From the NCBI GenBank assembly GCA_016218915.1, contig JACRCQ010000072.1:1-64000 (forward strand): a DNA stretch of 64,000 bases. Reading direction: 5' to 3'. The notes under the pieces are model-generated. The model ran no database searches, was not told the DNA's origin, and was given only the letters and a program-made list of their open reading frames with translations. This DNA comes from Deltaproteobacteria bacterium (lineage in GTDB: Bacteria; Myxococcota_A; Polyangia; Polyangiales; Polyangiaceae). Below are positions 1 to 5,611 of the stretch, one piece after another (the first letter of the stretch is position 1; each line of letters begins with the position of its first letter). Made by a program: the position numbers and the translations under genes.

Positions 1-126
1 CAGATGCAGGTGCCTCAACAGATGCAGGTGCCTCAACAGATGCAGGTGCCTCAACAGATGCAGGTGCCTCAACAGATGCAGGTGCCTCAACAGATGCAGG
101 TGCCTCAACAGATGCAGGTGCCTCAA
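1..126 (+). repeat. 18-bp tandem repeat, seven perfect copies
   Basis: Seven identical 18-bp units (cagatgcaggtgcctcaa) run from the left edge to 126, followed by half a unit. The array probably extends outside the window. The unit length is a multiple of three, so copy-number changes keep the reading frame. There are no spacers, so this is not a CRISPR array. It encodes QMQVPQ in the frame that leads to the zinc ribbon. Confidence 0.95.
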
Positions 127-432
127 CAGATGCAGGCCGCACTTGTGACGTCATCGCCGGCACCGCAGCAGGGAATCTCGTCGGGGCGCCGACAACGCAC
201 GGACCCAACCCCGGCTAACGTTCCGCCTGGCAAGTCCGCGGATGGTCGCTCGCACACGCTCGTGATCCCGACCCTAGAAGCATCGCTCGGCGCTGAATCG
301 CCAGGTGCTGCGCCCCACGACACGTTCGTTGACGATCTGGAGCGTGAGTTGTTCTGTTCCCGTTGTGGCGAGCCTCGGGCGGAGCGAAATACGTCCGCAT
401 GCCCGCGATGCGGCCATTTGTTCCGGTCATGA
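1..432 (+). CDS. C-terminal part of a Gln/Pro-repeat protein with a zinc-ribbon tail (5' end outside window)
   Basis: The open frame enters from the left edge, so the start is not visible. It begins with seven copies of the hexapeptide QMQVPQ, continues as a Pro/Ser/Thr-rich disordered stretch, and ends in a compact zinc ribbon with two Cys pairs (CSRCGEP and CPRCGHLF) close to the C-terminus. Third-position GC is high in this frame after the repeat, which favours it over the other two frames. Zinc ribbons like this usually bind zinc for structure in nucleic-acid or protein contacts, but nothing shows the partner. The function is unknown. The repeat is also open in another frame (DAGAST repeats), so the part upstream of residue 45 is less certain than the ribbon. 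Confidence 0.55.
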   Translation, partial: QMQVPQQMQVPQQMQVPQQMQVPQQMQVPQQMQVPQQMQVPQQMQAALVTSSPAPQQGISSGRRQRTDPTPANVPPGKSADGRSHTLVIPTLEASLGAESPGAAPHDTFVDDLERELFCSRCGEPRAERNTSACPRCGHLFRS

Positions 433-620
433 GATATCGCGTGCGCGTGCTCTTGGCGGCACGGGCGCGCGATGTGCTGGCGCAGTGGTCGCCCTCCAGT
501 TCTGAGCATGCCGGGGCTGTCAGTGCGTTCAGGATGGATCCTCCGGCTTCGTGAAAATTGGCAATAATTATGCCCTCTTGAGCGGCAATGCCGGATCTGA
601 CTACTTGACGCTTGAACCCA

Positions 621-637
621 TACCATCACCCATGGTA
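621..637. promoter_or_regulatory. Inverted repeat upstream of the XRE gene, candidate autoregulatory operator
   Basis: TACCAT (621-626) and ATGGTA (632-637) form a perfect 6-bp inverted repeat around a 5-bp spacer, 24 bp before the XRE start. HTH regulators of this kind commonly bind short palindromes in their own promoter. That it is an operator is inferred from position only. Nearby at 560-574 is a second AT-rich symmetric element (GGCA-N7-TGCC). Confidence 0.35.
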
Positions 638-661
638 CACGAGTACGTGGAGGCCCGATGA

Positions 662-1027
662 ATGGAGAGTTTTGGGAGCGTGCTTCGACGATGGAGAACA
701 GAGGCCGGCATGACCATGGGTCAGTTGGCGCGGCAGCTCGACGTCCCGATCACGTACCTGTCCGACGTTGAGCGCGACACCAGACCTGCCATGAGCGCCG
801 AGCGGATTGGGAGAGCAGCGGCAATCCTCGGCGCAAACGTAGAGGAAGGACTGAAGGCCGCTGCGGCTCGGGGAGGCTCATTCAAGCTGCCAGCTGGCGT
901 CAGCCCGATCGGGCAAGACGCTGGTGCTTCACTCATGCGCACCTGGGCCGCTTTGAGCGATGAGGATTTCTCGCAGCTCCGGGCGTGGCTCGATGAGCGA
1001 ACGAAGGGAGGATCGGGGTTGCGATGA
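662..1027 (+). CDS. XRE-family helix-turn-helix regulator
   Basis: A 121-residue protein with an N-terminal XRE/Cro-type HTH domain (about residues 5-60). MTMGQLARQLDVPITYLSDVE gives the expected helix-turn-helix with a recognition helix starting at the ITYLSDVE segment. The C-terminal half is short and helical. The ATG at 662 follows a tggagg ribosome-binding site by about 8 bases, which decides this start. The gene overlaps the next one by four bases, so the two are translationally coupled. XRE plus ImmA/IrrE pairs are a known architecture in which the peptidase cleaves or inactivates the repressor on a stress signal, in mobile elements and stress regulons. Here it probably controls itself and neighbouring island genes. 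Confidence 0.85.
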   Translation: MESFGSVLRRWRTEAGMTMGQLARQLDVPITYLSDVERDTRPAMSAERIGRAAAILGANVEEGLKAAAARGGSFKLPAGVSPIGQDAGASLMRTWAALSDEDFSQLRAWLDERTKGGSGLR

Positions 1028-1656
1028 AGAGGCCGAGCGGGTTCCGAACCGACGTTGGGCTGTCGTACGCCAGGATCGAGCATATTGCCGGCCGTGTGCG
1101 CAAGTGGCTTGGCATTGATGGTGCCTACCCCGTCCCAGGATTGAAGGTATTCGAAGGCCTCTACCGCTACGAAGTCGTGGTGGGAGACCGGCGGTACAAG
1201 CTCGACTGCGGCGTGGCCGAGCTACCGAGCGGATGCGAAGCTCGCACCCGGTATGACCGCGGGGCCGATCGCATTGTCGTGGAGTTGACACCGGATACGT
1301 ATAGCGATCTTGAGCTTGCGGATGGCGTTCGGGCGAGGAACACGCTGTTTCATGAGATCGGTCACGTGACCCTGCATCCCGCGCTCCTCGTGCGCATGTC
1401 CGAGATTCCGCACGCGAAGGCGGCGCTGATGCGGGAGTCGCAGGAACCATATCCGTTCTACTACGACACCGAATGGCAAGCCAATGCGCTTGCTGCCGCA
1501 GTCTTGATGCCGGCGCGCGAACTGGCGAAGATCGATGACAGCGGGAGCGCGCTCGACACGCGAACTATACGAAAAAGGTTTCGGGTCTCCGAGCTAGCAG
1601 CCGGGATTCGTCTGCAGAACTTCGAAAAGAGGAGGTGCGATCTCCTCGGCGGCTAG
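1024..1656 (+). CDS. ImmA/IrrE-family metallopeptidase
   Basis: A 210-residue protein with the zinc metallopeptidase signature HEIGH (residues 110-114; zinc ligands H110 and H114, catalytic E111). A third ligand candidate is E150, in EWQANALAAAVLMP, the conserved downstream motif of the ImmA/IrrE family. Known members cleave an XRE-type repressor (ImmA on ImmR in ICEBs1, IrrE on DdrO in Deinococcus). The ATG overlaps the stop of the upstream XRE gene (ATGA), so the two form one operon, and that XRE protein is the obvious substrate. The trigger cannot be read from the sequence. Assignment is firm at family level; the partner is inferred. Confidence 0.88.
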   Translation: MKRPSGFRTDVGLSYARIEHIAGRVRKWLGIDGAYPVPGLKVFEGLYRYEVVVGDRRYKLDCGVAELPSGCEARTRYDRGADRIVVELTPDTYSDLELADGVRARNTLFHEIGHVTLHPALLVRMSEIPHAKAALMRESQEPYPFYYDTEWQANALAAAVLMPARELAKIDDSGSALDTRTIRKRFRVSELAAGIRLQNFEKRRCDLLGG

Positions 1657-1742
1657 CACAGGTTCGAAAGGGAAAAGGCGTGACAGGTGGTGCTGCCACG
1701 CCTCGCGTTAGAGCGCTCGACCGATGGCCGAAATGCGCCCCA

Positions 1743-1770
1743 TTGACAAATGTCAACGTGTCACGTTGAC
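1743..1770. promoter_or_regulatory. Cluster of TTGAC/GTCAA half-sites with a 19-bp perfect palindrome
   Basis: Bases 1752-1770 form a perfect palindrome, GTCAACGTG-T-CACGTTGAC. A third half-site TTGAC at 1743-1747 forms a second inverted repeat with GTCAA at 1752-1756. Three regularly placed half-sites between the ImmA/IrrE gene and the next genes look like an operator for a dimeric regulator such as the nearby XRE protein. A role in termination or replication cannot be excluded. Confidence 0.5.
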
Positions 1771-1834
1771 CCCGCGCACGTCAAGCCTTCCCACCTAAGA
1801 GAGCGTCACAAACCCCGAAGACTGGAGGTGTCGA

Positions 1835-1975
1835 ATGCGAAAGTGCATCCGACGGCCACCTCCACCTGGCTTCAGATGGGTCTTCACCCCGTATTTCCGT
1901 CATTGGAGATCGGGGAAGATCCTCTGGGCGGTGGACTACGGCTACGACGCGTGGGCGTTTCTGACGCGCGCCTGA
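1835..1975 (+). CDS. Small basic-aromatic hypothetical protein (46 aa)
   Basis: An ATG at 1835 follows a ggaggtg ribosome-binding site by five bases and opens a 46-codon frame ending in TGA at 1973-1975. The product is rich in Arg, Trp, Tyr and Phe (FRWVFTPYFRHWRSGKILW then DYGYDAWAFLTRA). It has no membrane helix. It resembles the short conserved proteins often found on mobile elements in which a basic patch is followed by an acidic-aromatic tail, but no family can be named. It lies 77 bp upstream of the transglutaminase-like gene in the same direction, so the two are probably cotranscribed. Confidence 0.45.
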   Translation: MRKCIRRPPPPGFRWVFTPYFRHWRSGKILWAVDYGYDAWAFLTRA

Positions 1976-2052
1976 ACCGCGGACGGCCCCGCCGAGCAGT
2001 CGGCGGCGGGGCATCCGGCTATGCGATTTGCTCATTTTTCCCGGAGTTTGCG

Positions 2053-2562
2053 ATGGTTAACCACAACTTTTTCTGCGATGAATACGAGGTTGCTCCGAAC
2101 GTGCACTCCCGTTACGCGGCGGCGCAACGGCTCATCCGACCCAGCGAGGTTCGTCACCTGATCCGCATCGTCCCCCGCGGGCTGCTTCCGATTCTGCAGC
2201 CCGCTGCCGCGGTGGTCGCCAACGTGCTCACGCGTCGTTTTCGGACGAGAGAGCTGCGCTACATCAAGGATCCTCCCGGCCGCGACGTGTGGAGATCTCC
2301 CGCGGCCACGTTCAGGAGAGGTGGCGGCGATTGCGAGGATCTGGCGATCATTGGGATGTCGATCTTCGAGCTGGTGGGCATCCCCGCGGTGCTCGTGATC
2401 GGACAACTACCGACCGGCGGGCACGCGTGGGTCGAAGGCCAAGATGAGGCGGGCCGCTTCATGCTCGAAGCCACCGATGGGTCCGTCACCCGCGTCGTGC
2501 GCCCCGCCCAGTACCGTGCCGAGCAGTTCATCGGTCGGGACTTTTGTCAGCTCGCGGCTTGA
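2053..2562 (+). CDS. Transglutaminase-like cysteine protease
   Basis: The frame is open from 1750, but the ATG at 2053 has a ggag site six bases upstream and starts the recognisable domain, giving 169 residues. The papain/transglutaminase-fold triad is visible: C94 in GGGDCEDLAI, H124 in GGHAWVEG and D142 in EATDGS. This matches bacterial transglutaminase-like cysteine peptidases. There is no signal peptide or membrane segment, so it is cytoplasmic or delivered by the mobile element. Members cleave peptides or remodel amide bonds; the substrate here is unknown. Its place in the low-GC island beside XRE-ImmA suggests a mobile-element accessory or defence role, which is inference only. Confidence 0.75.
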   Translation: MVNHNFFCDEYEVAPNVHSRYAAAQRLIRPSEVRHLIRIVPRGLLPILQPAAAVVANVLTRRFRTRELRYIKDPPGRDVWRSPAATFRRGGGDCEDLAIIGMSIFELVGIPAVLVIGQLPTGGHAWVEGQDEAGRFMLEATDGSVTRVVRPAQYRAEQFIGRDFCQLAA

Positions 2563-2796
2563 CGTTCTGACGCCTTCACCGCGCCGCGAGGAGTGAGCTG
2601 CAGATTTTGCGGCCGGCGATCAGACGAACCGTAGACGCCCCCGCCGCGCCCACCCGATCTCGGCTCTGCTGCTCCGCCCGCTCCACGGGCTCTCTCGCAC
2701 GCCTTTTGTCGCCTCAGGCCGAGTCTGTTGCTGTTCCTCGTTTTCCTTGTTAACATCGCAACGCAGTCGGGGGGTTTGCTCAATCGTGGGGTTTGC

Positions 2797-4392
2797 ATGC
2801 CGAAGGCAATCATTCTTCTGGATCTGAAGGGCTTCAGTCGATTGCCTCCGGAGGGTCAAGCGGCGGTATTCGCCGAGTTTCTCCCGATGGTCCACGAGCT
2901 TCTGGTCAAAGAGGAAGTGGAAGTCGTGGACGCCAACACATGGGGCGATTCCGTTCTCGCCGTCGTGGAAAATGTGGGCAAAGCAGCCAGCGTCGCGCTG
3001 AGCATCAAGACAGAAGTGCAACGCCGCAGGTGGAAAGAGAAGACGCTCACCGGGCTCGGTGTTCGCATTGCGATCCATGTCGCAGATCTTCGGACCGGGA
3101 CGGACGCCGTGCGACAGATGTCAAAATCTGGGTCGCACGTCTACGGCAAAGCTCTGGTGATCCCAGCCCGGATTGAGCCGGTCGTTCCCGCCGACAACAT
3201 CTATGTGACCGCCGAGGCGGCGCCGCACGTCAGGGCTGCGATTGACGAAGGCAGCGAACTTCGAACCGACACGCAGCTCGTTCCTTTGGGGATGGTCAAG
3301 CTGGCGAAGCAGTATGGCGAGCTGGAACTGTTTTGGATCGGGGAGAAGGACGCGACCCCCCCCAAGCTCGATTGCCTTGCCTTGTCAACATTGAAAGACC
3401 CGTCGGCGGTCCATTTTGCGCCAGACGGGTCACAAGTCATCGACGCGAACGCGGGCGAGTTGGCTGTTCCACGCGCAACCTCAGGTCAACCCGGCGACCA
3501 CCCGACCTCCGCTACCGCCGGATGGAGACCCTCGCATGTTCTTCCTGTTCCATCCTCGCGGGAACCAGATAACCACGATCTGGAGATTTCGACACGGACA
3601 CTCAGCAGGCTCCATAGCCTGCGCGCGATAAACGAATACGTGGAAAAATTCCACATATTTGCCGCCTCATGCCGTAGCGCTAGGGAACTTGAGGAAGCGT
3701 CGAAGAGCTTCCATATGAGCATCCTTCGGACTCTGCGGTTCACTGAGGGCCAGTCTCAAGATCAAGGATTGGAAGCGGACGTTCTTGCGGCTGTGACGGA
3801 AGGCCAGGTAGTGCATTTTGATCTGGTGTTTCCGTCGACGGCGGAATCCCACGCCCGGCTCGTCCCCAAGATGCAACTGGTGTACGGGCCTTCGCGCCAG
3901 CTGCTGGAACCACAAGCTGGCGATGGAATTGCGCCGTATGCGTATTGGGCTGCGGTCCAGATCGGCTCAGGAGTTGCCCTGGCGCGCGACGTTCACAAGT
4001 CCGCGGACATCGAATATTGGAAACGGGAAATTAAGGAACCCAAAGGAGTGTACAGGCCTGTCAAAAAGGAGGGGATCTACGCGCCCGCTCGCGGGACTGA
4101 TTCGCCGCCTTACCGAACGGTATTGTCCACGATCATCCAGCTCACGAAGAAGGCGAGCGGCAAGCCATCAGACGTGGCATCGTGGGACTGCTTCGGCCTG
4201 CTCAACATCACCTCAAAAAAACCAGACGCTTTCGCCGTCCAAGACTTCGCATGGGCCGAGGCGGCCGCGTCTTTGATCGGCTCCTTCTACCAATCCTACC
4301 TCTGCTCATCGAAGCGAATAGTAAAAACTCTGCGGAATCGCAATGGTAGCGGCAAACGCAACAAGAAAACCGGAGGGAGAACACGGCCTTGA
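2797..4392 (+). CDS. Class III nucleotide cyclase-like protein with unrecognised C-terminal domain
   Basis: A 531-residue protein starting at MPKAIILLDLKGFSRL. The frame is open further upstream, but the domain begins here and a tgggg site precedes it. Residues 1-200 resemble the class III adenylate/guanylate cyclase fold. D9 in LLDLKGFS and D51 in NTWGDSVLAVVE sit where the two metal-binding aspartates belong, and HVYGKALVIPARIE matches the late-domain helix. Residues 270-531 form a helical/mixed domain I do not recognise, ending in a strongly basic tail. There is no signal peptide or membrane helix. Local GC is clearly below the rest of the window. Stand-alone cyclases on islands include defence cyclases (Pycsar), but no TIR or membrane effector of that system was recognised beside it. 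The product nucleotide is unknown. Confidence 0.6.
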   Translation: MPKAIILLDLKGFSRLPPEGQAAVFAEFLPMVHELLVKEEVEVVDANTWGDSVLAVVENVGKAASVALSIKTEVQRRRWKEKTLTGLGVRIAIHVADLRTGTDAVRQMSKSGSHVYGKALVIPARIEPVVPADNIYVTAEAAPHVRAAIDEGSELRTDTQLVPLGMVKLAKQYGELELFWIGEKDATPPKLDCLALSTLKDPSAVHFAPDGSQVIDANAGELAVPRATSGQPGDHPTSATAGWRPSHVLPVPSSREPDNHDLEISTRTLSRLHSLRAINEYVEKFHIFAASCRSARELEEASKSFHMSILRTLRFTEGQSQDQGLEADVLAAVTEGQVVHFDLVFPSTAESHARLVPKMQLVYGPSRQLLEPQAGDGIAPYAYWAAVQIGSGVALARDVHKSADIEYWKREIKEPKGVYRPVKKEGIYAPARGTDSPPYRTVLSTIIQLTKKASGKPSDVASWDCFGLLNITSKKPDAFAVQDFAWAEAAASLIGSFYQSYLCSSKRIVKTLRNRNGSGKRNKKTGGRTRP

Positions 4393-4601
4393 AGAGTAAG
4401 CGATTCGCATACCTGCTCTTTGGATCTGCACGGTGTTCGGTCAAACGATCAGACGAACTCGGCGCGATCGTCAGAAGCCACAAGAAGGTCGCCGACAACA
4501 CGCGGAAGCTCATTCAATACGCTCGCGCGAACCGATCCGACGAGGCTTGGCGAAGCATCTCATTCGTCTCAATAGAACCGACGCCCCAAAGTTGCGCCTG
4601 A
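4389..4601 (+). CDS. Small basic protein coupled to the cyclase-like gene
   Basis: A 70-residue frame with a TTG start overlapping the stop of the cyclase-like gene by four bases, preceded by a strong ggagggag site. The product is basic, with a Lys/Arg-rich N-terminus and a helical middle. It has no transmembrane segment and no motif I can name. The coupling suggests it works with the cyclase-like protein, for example as a regulator or part of its effector, but this is positional inference. Codon use is as weakly biased as in its neighbour. Confidence 0.5.
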   Translation: MKSKRFAYLLFGSARCSVKRSDELGAIVRSHKKVADNTRKLIQYARANRSDEAWRSISFVSIEPTPQSCA

Positions 4602-5183
4602 CCCACCAGGTCTAGCGCACGCAATTCATTCAGCATTCACTTCCTCTAGCAATGGATTCGGTTCCACACGGCGAGACGCAGTTTCGGGCCCACCAAGCAG
4701 AAGCGCGAGTCGTCCGCCGGAACCCGTCGAGGTACACGCGCTTGACGTTCGTGAGCGCGGACTATCCCGATCTGGTCGATCATCGGAGTGAGGCTACGGT
4801 GCACCGCGTCGCCGGCCCATCGTCGGGCTGGCCGCGCGATTTGGATCGCAGAGAAATCGAACGGGAAACCAGGGATGATGGGAGCAACGATCATGGGACC
4901 GCGTAGCTGCAACGAAGACGACGAAGTCGAGAACGGAAACGCCGACAGCCACGGCAACGATATCCTGATCGATCCCGAGGACGGCCACGAGCTGGATCTT
5001 GGGAACGAGGACGACCGACAGGTGTACTGGGACATCAACCACTGCACCTGACTCCGTCGATGCGCTCCCGCGGCGGTGAGGGAGCAACCAGTGCACGCCC
5101 CGAGATGCGATGAGTTCGATCGATCCACTCCGACATTGCCCGGCCATCGCCGCGTGATCCTCGAAAGGCAGCGGCCCACGGGT
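4602..5183. other. Island tail with no convincing gene apart from one weak small ORF
   Basis: About 580 bases separate the small basic gene from the minus-strand gene near the attachment site. Both strands hold open frames (4652-4906 on the plus strand, 4646-5206 on the minus strand), but none has a recognisable motif, a good ribosome-binding site and consistent codon bias together. The segment may hold decayed mobile-element DNA. One acidic small ORF within it is listed separately. Confidence 0.5.
4875..5051 (+). CDS. Possible small acidic protein (58 aa)
   Basis: ATG codons at 4875, 4878 and 4893 open a frame ending at 5051. The product is very acidic (clusters such as NEDDEVEN and LGNEDD) with no Lys. 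A gggag-like site precedes the 4893 ATG. Acidic small proteins on mobile elements are sometimes DNA mimics or antitoxins, but no relative is recognised. It could equally be a chance frame. Confidence 0.25.
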   Translation: MMGATIMGPRSCNEDDEVENGNADSHGNDILIDPEDGHELDLGNEDDRQVYWDINHCT

Positions 5184-5462
5184 TCACTTCTGATCGCGCC
5201 GCCCACGCTCCGACGCCAACGCGATCACCTCCGCGCCCTCACCCGCATCCGCCCCGAGACCCAGCAACCTTCCCGCCGCCTCGTGCAGCACTCGTGCAGC
5301 TGCCAGGTCCCCCTGCTCCAGCAACGCCTGCGCCTGGGCGTACAGGTCCCGCAACGCGGACGCCCTGACGTTTGGTCCAGGACCAATCGGATTGGTCTCG
5401 GGAGCCGTTTTCGGGCACTCGGGCGCACAACCTGACACGCCCTTCGAAGCGTCGCTTTGCAT
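5184..5462 (-). CDS. Small helical protein next to the attachment-site scar (92 aa)
   Basis: The minus-strand frame is open further upstream, but that part is the antisense of the tRNA fragment and not protein-like. The ATG at 5462 has aggag about eight bases before it, giving 92 residues. The N-terminal half is Pro/Ala-rich with two Cys. The C-terminal half is an amphipathic helix pair (LYAQAQALLEQGDLAAARVL, then EAAGRLLGL). I recall similar short proteins beside integrase or resolvase genes of myxobacteria, but no function is known. It is the last gene inside the putative element. Confidence 0.55.
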   Translation of the reverse strand: MQSDASKGVSGCAPECPKTAPETNPIGPGPNVRASALRDLYAQAQALLEQGDLAAARVLHEAAGRLLGLGADAGEGAEVIALASERGRRDQK

Positions 5463-5500
5463 GTTTTCTCGCTCCTGTGCCTGGGCGTTCGGCTCTTGCC

Positions 5501-5524
5501 GGGTTCGAATCCCTCCCTCTCCGC
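5501..5524 (+). other. tRNA-Ser 3'-end fragment, probable att site at the island boundary
   Basis: Bases 5501-5524 match the T-arm loop (GGGTTCGAATCCC) and 3' acceptor strand (CCTCTCCGC) of a typical bacterial tRNA-Ser. No GGAGAGG 5' acceptor or anticodon arm lies at the right distance upstream, so the tRNA is not complete. Integrases that use tRNA genes leave such a 3' copy at the far end of the inserted element. The plus orientation predicts an intact tRNA-Ser to the left, outside the window, and places the low-GC DNA up to here inside the element. Confidence 0.6.
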
Positions 5525-5611
5525 AAGACGCGCCCACGACAGCAGTCCCTCCTGCAAAGGAAGGCTGCTGTCGCGGGAGTGTGTTTCTGGAGAGGAATCG
5601 AAGGGGAGTCG

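Noticed and set aside
1-126. CRISPR array
   Set aside because: Repeats are contiguous without spacers and keep an open reading frame.
2797-4601. Complete Pycsar defence pair
   Set aside because: No TIR, transmembrane or other known Pycsar effector is recognisable in the coupled gene or the neighbouring frames.
4652-4906. 84-codon plus-strand ORF
   Set aside because: No ribosome-binding site or motif and mixed codon bias; left as part of the uncertain gap.
5225-5557. Minus-strand frames containing GEGGIRTR/REGFEPG peptides
   Set aside because: These peptides are the well-known antisense reading of a tRNA-Ser 3' end, not protein.
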